Shown in pieces: positions 6,965 to 13,113 of a stretch of 13,113 bases of DNA. Within the stretch, counting starts at the first letter, position 1. Each line of letters begins with the position of its first letter. The stretch comes from Actinomycetota bacterium (GTDB lineage: Bacteria > Actinomycetota > Actinomycetes > Nanopelagicales > Nanopelagicaceae): NCBI GenBank assembly GCA_947371865.1, contig CANBRH010000027.1:1-13113 (forward strand), read 5' to 3'. The position numbers and the translations under genes were made by a program. The notes under the pieces are model-generated. The model was not told where the DNA came from and searched no databases. It worked only from the letters and a program-made list of their open reading frames with translations.

Positions 6965-7834
6965 ATGTCAGCGGCGATTGAAGTTAAGGGTCTGCGTAAG
7001 GTCTACCTCGGCAAGAAAAATGGCGACAAGATTGCAGTCGATGGAATCGACCTGCGTGTGGAATTAGGCGAGATCTTCGCCATCTTGGGACCAAATGGGG
7101 CAGGTAAAACCACCACTGTAGAAATCTTGGAAGGGTACCGAGATCGCGATTCGGGCGAAGTCCTGGTGCTGGGAGTTGACCCAGGCAACCTACAGAACCA
7201 AGACCTAACCTGGCGCAATCGCATCGGTATTGTTCTGCAATCCACCGAAGACGCCGCAGATCTCACGGTTGCCGAAACTGTTCACCACTTTTCTTATTAC
7301 TATTCCAACCCCAAAGATGCCGATCAGGTAATTGACGCTGTGGGACTGGCCGAAAAGCGCAATGCAAAGATCCGAACACTTTCAGGTGGCCAGCGCCGGC
7401 GGCTAGATGTTGCCCTGGGAATTATTGGGTCACCTGAGATTCTTTTCTTGGACGAACCAACAACTGGATTCGACCCGGAAGCACGTCGAGCATTCTGGGA
7501 ACTTATTCTTCAGCTTCAAAATGAAGGCACCACCATTTTATTGACTACCCACTATCTAGACGAGGCCGAAGCTCTAGCAAATCGTGTAGCCGTCATTAAC
7601 AATGGCAGGATTCTGGAAATCTCTACCCCAGGAAATTTAGGCGGACGAAATAATGCCAAAGCTCGAATCACCTGGATTGGTGACGGCTCTCGTGAAGAGA
7701 TATTTACTGATGAGCCAACCGAAGAAGTTAAAAAGTTGGCCGCCAAATTCAACGGCGAAATCCCAGAATTAACGGTGACGAGACCGACTTTGGAAGAAAT
7801 CTATCTTTCGATGATCAACGTGGAAGCTAATTAG
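6965..7834 (+). CDS. ABC transporter ATP-binding protein (DrrA-like, ABC-2 exporter)
   Basis: A 289-residue cytoplasmic ATPase subunit that powers the permease encoded next. Motifs in order: Walker A GPNGAGKTT (42-50, Lys48), Q-loop Gln92 in VLQST, signature LSGGQRRRL (139-147), Walker B ILFLDE (159-164, catalytic Glu164), D-loop GFDPEAR (168-174) and switch His196 in TTHYLDEAE. The segment after about 215 is a small C-terminal domain (ARITWIGDGSREEI..., ending RPTLEEIYLSMI) typical of the DrrA/NodI-like exporter ATPases for drugs, lipids or glycolipids. No clear ribosome-binding site precedes the ATG at 6965; a weak -10-like TAGGGC lies at 6948-6953, so a very short leader is possible. The permease gene begins 1 base after this stop, so the two are certainly co-transcribed. 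The substrate is unknown. Confidence 0.93.
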   Translation: MSAAIEVKGLRKVYLGKKNGDKIAVDGIDLRVELGEIFAILGPNGAGKTTTVEILEGYRDRDSGEVLVLGVDPGNLQNQDLTWRNRIGIVLQSTEDAADLTVAETVHHFSYYYSNPKDADQVIDAVGLAEKRNAKIRTLSGGQRRRLDVALGIIGSPEILFLDEPTTGFDPEARRAFWELILQLQNEGTTILLTTHYLDEAEALANRVAVINNGRILEISTPGNLGGRNNAKARITWIGDGSREEIFTDEPTEEVKKLAAKFNGEIPELTVTRPTLEEIYLSMINVEAN

Positions 7835-7835
7835 T

Positions 7836-8621
7836 ATGAAAGGCATCCTGCGCATCGGCTGGCTCCGTGGCGGCATAGAGATCAAACAATTTGCTCGCCA
7901 ACGCGAATCCGTAGTTTTCACTCTGCTCTTTCCGGTCATGCTCCTCTTTATTTTCGGATCAGTTTTCAAAGACAAGATCGCTCCCGGCGTCACCTTTAGC
8001 CAGTATTTTGTCGCCGGCATGATTGCTTCAGGTTTGGTCAATACCGGTTTCCAACAGCTGGCAATTACCATTCCGATGGAAAGAGATTTCGGAACTCTCA
8101 AACGCTTACGCGGAACCCCAATGTCGCCAATCTCCTACTTCATCGGCAAAGTCATTGTTGTCACAGCTTCCATGCTGGTTCAAGTCGCCTTGCTCTTAGC
8201 ATTCGGCACCTTGCTCTTCGGATTAAATTTGCCGGTGTCAGCTGCATTATGGTTGCGCTTTCTCTGGCTGGTGGTTCTCGGCAGCATTTGTTCGACAATT
8301 CTGGGGATCGCATTTTCTAGTGTTCCCAAGAGTGGGCGTGGCGCATCGGCCGTCGTCTCTCCTATAGTCATTGTTTTACAGTTCTTTAGCGGCGTTTTCT
8401 TCCTATTTTCTAGCCTTCCTAAATGGATGCAGGACTTCGCTTCCTTCTTCCCTCTCCGCTGGCTTACTTTGGGAATGCGCTCAGTCTTTCTTCCCGACAA
8501 TTTCGCGGCAAAAGAGACTGGCCACTCCTGGCAAACAAATACCACTGTGCTGGTCCTAGTGGCGTGGATTGTTGTGGGAACCATTATTTCGGCTCGAACA
8601 TTTAAATGGTCGGATCGTTGA
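7836..8621 (+). CDS. ABC-2 type transporter permease
   Basis: A 261-residue inner-membrane subunit forming the channel of the exporter with the preceding ATPase. Six hydrophobic segments are visible at about 25-43, 55-75, 104-128, 136-160, 170-192 and 237-254, the standard ABC-2 topology. The cytoplasmic loop PMERDFGTLKRLRGTPMS (80-97) is the conserved coupling region of DrrB-like permeases, and the FSGVFFLFSSLPKWMQ stretch (184-199) with the following FPLRWL is a typical ABC-2 signature region. GGAAG lies 9 bases before the ATG at 7836, inside the end of the ATPase gene. Its stop overlaps the start of the secreted-protein gene, pointing to a three-gene transcript. Likely exports a hydrophobic or lipid-like compound; this is by family only. 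Confidence 0.9.
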   Translation: MKGILRIGWLRGGIEIKQFARQRESVVFTLLFPVMLLFIFGSVFKDKIAPGVTFSQYFVAGMIASGLVNTGFQQLAITIPMERDFGTLKRLRGTPMSPISYFIGKVIVVTASMLVQVALLLAFGTLLFGLNLPVSAALWLRFLWLVVLGSICSTILGIAFSSVPKSGRGASAVVSPIVIVLQFFSGVFFLFSSLPKWMQDFASFFPLRWLTLGMRSVFLPDNFAAKETGHSWQTNTTVLVLVAWIVVGTIISARTFKWSDR

Positions 8622-9322
8622 GGAATATCGCAACTCGCTTTGCCTTCACCTTAGTAGTGGTTGGCAGTTTGTTGGGAGCCAGCTTTTCTGCAGCAAACGC
8701 GGCGACCACAACCGCGAAGCCATCTGCTAAACCGACCGTCAAAGCAACCCCTCAGGCATCGGTCAAAGCCAGTGCTAAGGCCACACCTAAGACAAGTGTT
8801 GCAACGAAGAAGGCAGTTGCAACGAAGAAGGCAGTTGTTAAGAGAAAAGTCGTCAGACGGGCGACGGTGAAGCGCAAAGTTGTTCCCCTGGCCTCGCCTT
8901 CCCCTAAATGGCCACCAACGGGCTTTAGCGTCAGCGACGGCATCTATGCAAAAGTCCCCTCAGGAAGTGAACTCGTCAGCATTATTTCTGCTCAGAAGAA
9001 GTTGGCGCTTGCAGTACGACAGTGTGAAAAGAGTGCGTGCGGAGCTGTCTTAGTAGCGGCAAATACTGGCTGCCTCTGGTGGGAGATCGACTCCTCGATT
9101 TACGGTCCGAGCGCTGCTGATGCTACGAAGAAAATTGAGTACGGAACATTGCGCACCACTTCTGCAGGAACGAAAGCAAAAGTCATCTCTACAATACTTT
9201 TAGTCAGCAGTGAACCCTTAGCCAATTCTGTTTCTGTTGGGAATATTTCAGCAAAGTGCTGGTCATCTCCGGCGCCGGAAAAAGTTCCGAACAATACTTA
9301 TATTCCTAACGCCAATCGCTAA
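8606..9322 (+). CDS. Secreted Lys/Ala-rich protein of unknown function
   Basis: I do not recognise this 238-residue protein. It opens with a convincing Sec signal peptide: basic start, hydrophobic core FAFTLVVVGSLLGASF (13-28) and an A-N-A cleavage site near residue 32. Residues about 33-100 are low-complexity and rich in Lys, Ala, Thr, Pro and Val, strongly basic, including two perfect VATKKA units (65-70, 71-76). The C-terminal part (about 105-238) looks folded, has four cysteines (140, 145, 156, 218) that could form two disulfides outside the cell, and a GCLWWEIDSSIYGP patch. The ATG at 8606 overlaps the permease stop by 16 bases; a TTG at 8618 would give the compact TTGA overlap and an equally good signal peptide. 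The basic segment may bind anionic cell-wall polymers or polynucleotides. It may belong functionally to the exporter, but only linkage supports this. Confidence 0.8.
   Translation: MVGSLRNIATRFAFTLVVVGSLLGASFSAANAATTTAKPSAKPTVKATPQASVKASAKATPKTSVATKKAVATKKAVVKRKVVRRATVKRKVVPLASPSPKWPPTGFSVSDGIYAKVPSGSELVSIISAQKKLALAVRQCEKSACGAVLVAANTGCLWWEIDSSIYGPSAADATKKIEYGTLRTTSAGTKAKVISTILLVSSEPLANSVSVGNISAKCWSSPAPEKVPNNTYIPNANR
8798..8837 (+). repeat. 18-bp in-frame tandem repeat, 2.2 copies
   Basis: GTTGCAACGAAGAAGGCA occurs at 8798-8815 and again, identically, at 8816-8833, followed by GTTG. It encodes VATKKA twice in the basic linker of the secreted protein. Absence of any silent difference suggests recent slippage. 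Confidence 0.85.
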
Positions 9323-9347
9323 ACAATCCCCATCGCCAATCGATCAG

Positions 9348-9923
9348 CTATCGATTTGCCCCAGGAACCCACAACTCGTCGCCGGCTTCCAAATTTGCAA
9401 CTCGTGCCAATACAAAGAGCAGGTCTGACAATCGATTGAGATACATAGCCGTTAAGGAATTTACGCCTCCGCCAAAGGAGTGAATGGCGCTCCAGGTCCG
9501 ACGCTCGGCACGGCGAACAATGGTGCGAGAAACATGTAAAAGTGCGGCTGTTGCTGTTCCGGACGGAAGGACGAAGGAGCGAAGCGGCTCTAGGCGTTCG
9601 TTGTAATAATCGATCTGGCCCTCGAGGTAGTTGATCTGAGATTCGAGAACACGAAGTGGTTCAATCTTGGGATCATCAACTACGGGGGTGGAGAGATCTG
9701 CGCCCACGTCAAAGAGGTCATTTTGAATGCGAACCAGGAGTTTATGAATCTCTGGGTCCCCCAATTGGCCAAGGGAGAGGACAACGCCGATGGATGAATT
9801 AGCTTCATCAACGGTTGCGTAGGCCTCCAGCCGAGGATCATTCTTGGAAGTTCGGCTCATATCCCCCAAAGAGGTTGTGCCATCATCACCAGTTTTTGTA
9901 TAAATGCGCGTCAGATTTACCAT
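9348..9923 (-). CDS. Cob(I)alamin adenosyltransferase, PduO type
   Basis: A 191-residue cytoplasmic enzyme that transfers adenosyl from ATP to cob(I)alamin or a late corrinoid, making coenzyme B12; PduO enzymes form trimers. The N-terminal ATP-binding motif IYTKTGDDGTTSLGD (7-21) and SRTSKNDPR-EAY-TVDE (23-40) are diagnostic. The other half of the active site is RRAERR (137-142) and LNRLSD (162-167, with Asn163, Arg164 and Asp167). Start chosen as the ATG at 9923, where family homology begins; the frame stays open 96 codons further up to 10211, but that part is antisense to murA and has no homology. A TAGGCT -10-like element ends 7 bases upstream and no Shine-Dalgarno is seen. It is divergent from murA, as Rv1314c is from Rv1315 in M. 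tuberculosis. It could equally serve salvage of imported corrinoids, since no other B12 gene is in the window. Confidence 0.92.
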   Translation of the reverse strand: MVNLTRIYTKTGDDGTTSLGDMSRTSKNDPRLEAYATVDEANSSIGVVLSLGQLGDPEIHKLLVRIQNDLFDVGADLSTPVVDDPKIEPLRVLESQINYLEGQIDYYNERLEPLRSFVLPSGTATAALLHVSRTIVRRAERRTWSAIHSFGGGVNSLTAMYLNRLSDLLFVLARVANLEAGDELWVPGANR

Positions 9924-9930
9924 GGGTCGG

Positions 9931-9936
9931 AGCCTA
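9931..9936 (-). promoter_or_regulatory. Possible -10 element for the adenosyltransferase gene
   Basis: TAGGCT on the minus strand (TANNNT) ends 7 bases before the ATG at 9923, consistent with a leaderless transcript. No good -35 match is seen (TGGTCT at 17-bp spacing). No cobalamin riboswitch is recognisable in the 79-bp divergent gap. Confidence 0.4.
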
Positions 9937-10002
9937 TTCCAGCAAGTACGATGAGACCACTCCATTTTTAATGACCATTCCACACAGAGATGAGCCACGA
10001 GA

Positions 10003-11280
10003 ATGTCCTCCAGCGCGATGCCCGGTGATTCCTTCCATGTGGAGGGTGGAGCTCGATTGGTAGGAGAAGTCCAAGTCTCTGGTGCAAAAAATTCAGCGCT
10101 TAAATTGATGGCCGCAACTTTATTAGCCGAAGGCAAAAGTACGATTTTAAATGTTCCAGATATTGCCGATGTCGCAATCATGTCTGAACTTCTGGAAAGA
10201 CTCGGCTGCACTGTGGTCTATGAGCCCACTTCTTTCACGTTGACCATCGATGTTCCCCAGGTTCCTGGTGTCCGCGCCGACTACGACTTGGTGCGCAAGA
10301 TGCGTGCTTCGATCAATGTCCTCGGCCCGCTGGTTACTCGGCTGGGCCATGCCGAAGTAGCACTACCCGGAGGCGATGCCATTGGTTCACGTGGTCTGGA
10401 TTACCACATCAAGGGTTTGAAAGAGTTAGGCGCAGAGGCTCACTCTGAACATGGATATGTCATTGCAACCGCCCCGGATGGCCTCACAGGCGCCAGCATC
10501 ACCCTTGATTTCCCCAGTGTCGGGGCCACCGAAAACTTAATGACCGCGGCGGTCTTAGCCAAAGGCGTCACGACAATTGATAACGCCGCTCGCGAACCAG
10601 ATGTCGTGGACTTGGGCCAGTTACTTCTTGCCATGGGCGCAGATATCGAAGGTTTAGGTTCGCCTACAATCACGATTACCGGAGTCGCAAAGCTTCACCC
10701 CGCCACTCATTCCACTTTGTGCGATCGCATCGTCGCCGGCACGTGGGCATTTGCCGCCGCTATCACCCAAGGCGATATCACCATTCACGGCGCACGCGCC
10801 GAACACATGGAAATTCCGTTAGATAAATTGGTTGCTGCCGGAGCTGTGGTCACAACTACTTCTGACGGAGTACGTGTGCGTATGGATCGACGCCCAAGTG
10901 CAGTCGACGTTGCCACCCTTCCCTACCCAGGCTTTCCTACCGACTTACAGCCGTTGATAATTTTGATGAATGCAGTTGCAGAAGGAAATTCGATTGTCAC
11001 GGAAAATGTCTTTGAGGGGCGGTTCATGTTTGTGAATGAATTGACCCGGCTTGGTGCTCAAATTCAAGTAGATGGACACCATGCTTCTATTACCGGCATT
11101 CCACACTTATCAGGTGCCCCCGTTGTCGCCACCGATATCAGGGCAGGAGCAGGGCTGGTGTTGGCGGGATTAGTAAGCGAAGGCAGCACCATCGTCGAAG
11201 ATGGATATCACATTGATCGGGGCTATCCAGGTTTTGCTGAGGCGTTGGTAGGCCTTGGTGCAGTTGTTAAAAGAGTCTAA
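10003..11280 (+). CDS. murA: UDP-N-acetylglucosamine 1-carboxyvinyltransferase, Asp-type active site
   Basis: A 425-residue cytoplasmic enzyme adding enolpyruvate from PEP to UDP-GlcNAc, the first committed step of peptidoglycan synthesis. Full-length inside-out alpha/beta barrel. Seen: GGARLVGEVQVSGAKNSALK (15-34) with Lys29-Asn30 matching Lys22-Asn23 of E. coli MurA, KMRASINVLGPLVTR (99-113), YPGFPTDLQP (308-317) with Asp314 matching Asp305, and the ENVFEGRFMFVNEL helix. The loop that normally carries catalytic Cys115 reads LPGGDAIGSRGLDYH, so Asp125 replaces the cysteine. Asp-type MurAs are active but not alkylated by fosfomycin. Starts at 10003 and 10018 are both possible; neither has a strong ribosome-binding site, although GATGAG lies 8 bases before 10003 and TTTAAT at 9967-9972 is a candidate -10. 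The stop codon lies in the loop of a hairpin shared with atpC. Confidence 0.95.
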   Translation: MSSSAMPGDSFHVEGGARLVGEVQVSGAKNSALKLMAATLLAEGKSTILNVPDIADVAIMSELLERLGCTVVYEPTSFTLTIDVPQVPGVRADYDLVRKMRASINVLGPLVTRLGHAEVALPGGDAIGSRGLDYHIKGLKELGAEAHSEHGYVIATAPDGLTGASITLDFPSVGATENLMTAAVLAKGVTTIDNAAREPDVVDLGQLLLAMGADIEGLGSPTITITGVAKLHPATHSTLCDRIVAGTWAFAAAITQGDITIHGARAEHMEIPLDKLVAAGAVVTTTSDGVRVRMDRRPSAVDVATLPYPGFPTDLQPLIILMNAVAEGNSIVTENVFEGRFMFVNELTRLGAQIQVDGHHASITGIPHLSGAPVVATDIRAGAGLVLAGLVSEGSTIVEDGYHIDRGYPGFAEALVGLGAVVKRV

Positions 11281-11291
11281 AAAACTCTTTT
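11269..11291. terminator. Weak bidirectional terminator-like hairpin between murA and atpC
   Basis: AAAAGAGT (11269-11276) and ACTCTTTT (11284-11291) form a perfect 8-bp stem around a 7-base loop that holds the murA stop codon. Each arm ends in four T residues on its own strand, so it could act on both convergent genes. The stem has only two G-C pairs, so it would be weak. Confidence 0.4.
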
Positions 11292-11318
11292 GCTGCGAGA
11301 GCTTGGCTGCGAGAGCTT
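11292..11318. repeat. 13-bp direct repeat at the atpC stop codon
   Basis: GCTGCGAGAGCTT occurs at 11292-11304 and 11306-11318, a 14-base period with one spacer base. The second copy runs into the atpC stop codon (11317-11319). No function is apparent. Confidence 0.75.
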
Positions 11319-11574
11319 AGTTAGCACTCTCGCCCAAGATAGAAACGCGGTTTTGCGCAACTGAAATAAATCCGCCGTTAATTTGGAAATCCACTTTCTC
11401 GCCGTCGACAGATTGAATCGAAACCAATCCATCCACTAGTACACCAAGTAGTGGAGCGTGATCGGGAAGAATTCCCAAATCACCCTCGAGTGTTCGGGCA
11501 GAGACCATAGAGGCCTCGCCCGACCAAACTCGCTTCTCCGGTGAAACTATTTCAACCGTTAAATTGGTTGCCAT
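11317..11574 (-). CDS. atpC: F1Fo ATP synthase subunit epsilon, short form lacking C-terminal helices
   Basis: An 85-residue subunit of the F1 central stalk, which couples gamma rotation to the c-ring. Residues 1-82 cover the N-terminal ten-strand beta sandwich: LTVEIVSPEKRVWSGEA (5-21), the family hallmark GDLGILPDHAPLL (31-43) and the closing strand GGFISVAQNRVSIL (67-80). It then stops, where E. coli (139 residues) and other actinobacterial (roughly 120) subunits continue into a two-helix hairpin that can inhibit ATP hydrolysis. The shortened form should still hold the stalk together. The ATG at 11574 begins 6 bases after the atpD stop, with AAAGG 10 bases upstream inside atpD. Last gene of the operon before the convergent murA. 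The absence of the hairpin is seen directly; loss of inhibition is inferred. Confidence 0.92.
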   Translation of the reverse strand: MATNLTVEIVSPEKRVWSGEASMVSARTLEGDLGILPDHAPLLGVLVDGLVSIQSVDGEKVDFQINGGFISVAQNRVSILGESAN

Positions 11575-11580
11575 GAAAGA

Positions 11581-13023
11581 TTAGGCCTTTGCCAATTCTG
11601 CAGCTTTGCGCTCTACATCTTCAAGGCCACCACACATAAAGAATGCCTGCTCTGGAACGTGGTCATACTTTCCATCAGCCAATGCTTCGAATGCTTCAAT
11701 GGTTTCAGATAGCGGAACAAAGGAACCGTCGATGCCGGTAAAGACCTTGGCAACGAAGGTGTTCTGCGACAAGAAGCGCTGAATACGACGTGCACGGCCA
11801 ACCAAGATACGGTCATCTTCAGAGAGTTCATCAATACCCAAAATGGCGATGATGTCTTGAAGATCCTTGTAACGCTGGAGGATCTGCTTGATGCGGTTAG
11901 CAACTCGGAAGTGGTGCTCGCCGATGTAACGTGGATCCAAAATACGTGAGGTGGAGTCCAATGGATCCACAGCAGGGTAGATACCAAGCTCGGAGATTGG
12001 ACGCGATAGAACGGTGGTCGCATCCAAGTGAGCAAAGGTGGTGTGTGGGGCTGGGTCGGTGATGTCATCGGCAGGAACGTAAATTGCCTGCATCGATGTA
12101 ATCGAGTGACCACGGGTAGAAGTAATGCGCTCCTGAAGCTGACCCATTTCATCTGCCAGTGTTGGCTGGTATCCAACAGCAGAAGGCATACGGCCGAGAA
12201 GTGTTGATACTTCAGAACCTGCTTGGGTAAAGCGGAAGATATTGTCGATGAAGAGCAGAACGTCCTGCTTCTGTACATCGCGGAAGTACTCAGCCATCGT
12301 CAGTGCTGACAATGCAACACGAAGACGGGTCCCTGGTGGCTCATCCATCTGGCCGAAGACCAATGCGGTTTTGTTAATAACACCAGTCTCGGTCATTTCC
12401 AAGAACAAGTCGTTACCTTCACGGGTACGCTCGCCGACACCAGCGAATACAGATACACCACCGAAGTTTTCAGCGACGCGATAGATCATCTCTTGGATCA
12501 AAACGGTCTTACCAACACCAGCGCCACCGAAGAGACCGATCTTTCCACCGCGAACATACGGAGTGAGAAGGTCGATTACCTTGATGCCGGTTTCAAACAT
12601 CTCGGTCTTTGACTCGAGTTGATCGAAGGCAGGAGCGGTACGGTGAATTGGCCAACGCTCTTTGATATCCAAGGAGGATGTAGGAACGTCGAGGGATTCG
12701 CCCAAAGTATTAAATACGTGGCCCTTGGTGACGTCACCGACGGGCACGCTAATTGCAGCACCGGTATCGGTAACGGCAGATCCACGGACCATGCCATCAG
12801 TTGGTTGCATCGAAATCGCACGGACCAGGTTGTCACCAATGTGCTGGGCAACTTCCAAGGTCAACATGCGAACTTCGCCAGCGAGGGCGACATCGACATG
12901 GAGTGCGTTGAAGATTGCGGGCATCGCATCGGCAGGGAATTCAATATCCACAACCGGACCGATAACGCGTGCAACGCGACCCACTCCTGCAGCTCCTGCA
13001 GCTGTTTGTGTACCTGACATCAT
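11581..13023 (-). CDS. atpD: F1Fo ATP synthase subunit beta
   Basis: The 480-residue catalytic subunit of F1, which makes ATP from ADP and phosphate on the cytoplasmic face of the membrane. N-terminal crown domain: GRVARVIGPVVDIEFP (15-30). P-loop GGAGVGKT (166-173, Lys172); catalytic Glu198 in GERTREGND (197-205); Walker B strand DVLLFID (254-260) followed by NIFRFTQAGSEVS; the C-terminal DELSEDD lever (398-404) that pushes on gamma. Length and motifs are normal for an active enzyme. Two ATG codons are adjacent, at 13023 and 13020. The first gives the 4-base ATGA overlap with the atpG stop; the second is better spaced from GGGAG (6 bases rather than 3), so translation may begin one residue later. 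Part of the atpG-atpD-atpC order typical of bacteria. Confidence 0.98.
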   Translation of the reverse strand: MMSGTQTAAGAAGVGRVARVIGPVVDIEFPADAMPAIFNALHVDVALAGEVRMLTLEVAQHIGDNLVRAISMQPTDGMVRGSAVTDTGAAISVPVGDVTKGHVFNTLGESLDVPTSSLDIKERWPIHRTAPAFDQLESKTEMFETGIKVIDLLTPYVRGGKIGLFGGAGVGKTVLIQEMIYRVAENFGGVSVFAGVGERTREGNDLFLEMTETGVINKTALVFGQMDEPPGTRLRVALSALTMAEYFRDVQKQDVLLFIDNIFRFTQAGSEVSTLLGRMPSAVGYQPTLADEMGQLQERITSTRGHSITSMQAIYVPADDITDPAPHTTFAHLDATTVLSRPISELGIYPAVDPLDSTSRILDPRYIGEHHFRVANRIKQILQRYKDLQDIIAILGIDELSEDDRILVGRARRIQRFLSQNTFVAKVFTGIDGSFVPLSETIEAFEALADGKYDHVPEQAFFMCGGLEDVERKAAELAKA

Positions 13024-13113
13024 TCGCTCCCTGCGCTAGCTGAGGCAAGCGCATCTGCGCCGCCGACGATTTCACTGATCTCTTGCGTAATTTCGGCCTG
13101 ACGAGCAGCGTTT
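13020..13113 (-). CDS. atpG: F1Fo ATP synthase subunit gamma, C-terminal fragment
   Basis: Only the last 30 codons are in the window; the rest lies beyond the right edge. The visible end, NAARQAEITQEISEIVGGAD followed by ALASASAGSE, matches the end of the gamma C-terminal helix (RQAxITxEIxEIVxGAxAL), which sits inside the alpha3beta3 ring and turns it. The tail after the GGAD/AL motif is short and Ser/Ala-rich. The TGA stop at 13020-13022 overlaps the atpD ATG, indicating translational coupling. Confidence 0.9.
   Translation of the reverse strand, partial: NAARQAEITQEISEIVGGADALASASAGSE

Noticed and set aside
9338..9356. Inverted repeat AATCGAT/ATCGATT around the adenosyltransferase stop as a terminator.
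   Set aside because: Stem of 7 A/T-rich pairs and no T-run after it on either strand; it may be chance.
9990..10028. Short 12-codon open frame overlapping the murA start (possible leader peptide).
   Set aside because: No ribosome-binding site, no regulatory codon bias and no attenuator-like structure.
9924..10211. 96-codon upstream extension of the adenosyltransferase frame.
   Set aside because: It runs antisense through the start of murA, has no family similarity, and PduO proteins begin at the conserved IYTKTGD region just after 9923.
11278..11319. Frame continuing past the atpC stop as a lost epsilon C-terminal domain.
   Set aside because: The in-frame translation after the stop does not resemble the epsilon helices and soon runs antisense into murA.
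11613..12278. Long 221-codon open frame inside atpD on the same strand.
   Set aside because: It is an out-of-frame shadow of a highly conserved gene, with low-complexity Ser/Thr/Pro composition and no recognisable domain.
1..13113. A novel defence, mobile or CRISPR-like system.
   Set aside because: No repeat array, integrase, transposase, toxin-antitoxin pair or nuclease-helicase cluster is present; nearly every gene belongs to a known family and the layout is ordinary chromosome.

Overview
This window reads as a compact actinobacterial chromosome segment. Pointers to Actinobacteria are a DUF4032 protein, a cysteine-less YbbN-type thioredoxin, a short 'SPRRN...YRCPGCDQ' zinc-motif protein of a kind I recall from actinomycetes, a PduO-type adenosyltransferase divergent from murA (the arrangement of Rv1314c/Rv1315 in Mycobacterium tuberculosis), and a MurA with Asp at the usual catalytic Cys. 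By eye the GC content is only about half. Intergenic gaps are short, gene ends overlap and several starts look leaderless. This suggests a small-genome, free-living lineage such as the freshwater Nanopelagicales (acI) group, but that placement is an inference.

Layout. Bases 1-2088 (minus strand): a partial thioredoxin-like/TPR protein lies downstream of a DUF4032 kinase-like protein. A 123-bp divergent region then leads to an AI-2E-family membrane protein (2212-3327) and an aldo/keto reductase (3377-4348), both plus. A minus-strand alpha/beta hydrolase (4336 to about 5079) runs into the end of the reductase and is divergent from a plus-strand aldehyde dehydrogenase (5103-6578). The dehydrogenase in turn touches the end of a minus-strand zinc-motif protein (6575-6886). 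Next on the plus strand come an ABC-2 exporter pair (6965-7834, 7836-8621) and, overlapping the permease stop, a secreted Lys/Ala-rich protein (8606-9322). The corrinoid adenosyltransferase (9348-9923, minus) and murA (10003-11280, plus) are divergent. The right end is the ATP synthase operon on the minus strand: atpG 3' end, atpD, atpC.

How the genes work together. atpG/atpD/atpC encode part of the F1 sector of ATP synthase. MurA starts peptidoglycan precursor synthesis. The adenosyltransferase makes adenosylcobalamin. The two ABC genes form one exporter, and the secreted protein may be co-transcribed with it. The reductase, hydrolase and dehydrogenase are general carbonyl/ester metabolism enzymes with no provable shared pathway.

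I found no tRNA, rRNA, CRISPR array, insertion sequence, prophage or defence system, and no stretch over 300 bases without a gene. I do not see a convincing undescribed multi-gene system. The items most worth a second look are the 85-residue ATP synthase epsilon subunit without its C-terminal helices, the Asp-type MurA, the unknown secreted basic protein fused by overlap to an ABC-2 operon, the DUF4032 protein with kinase-like residues, and a repeated -10/start-codon spacing suggesting leaderless transcripts.
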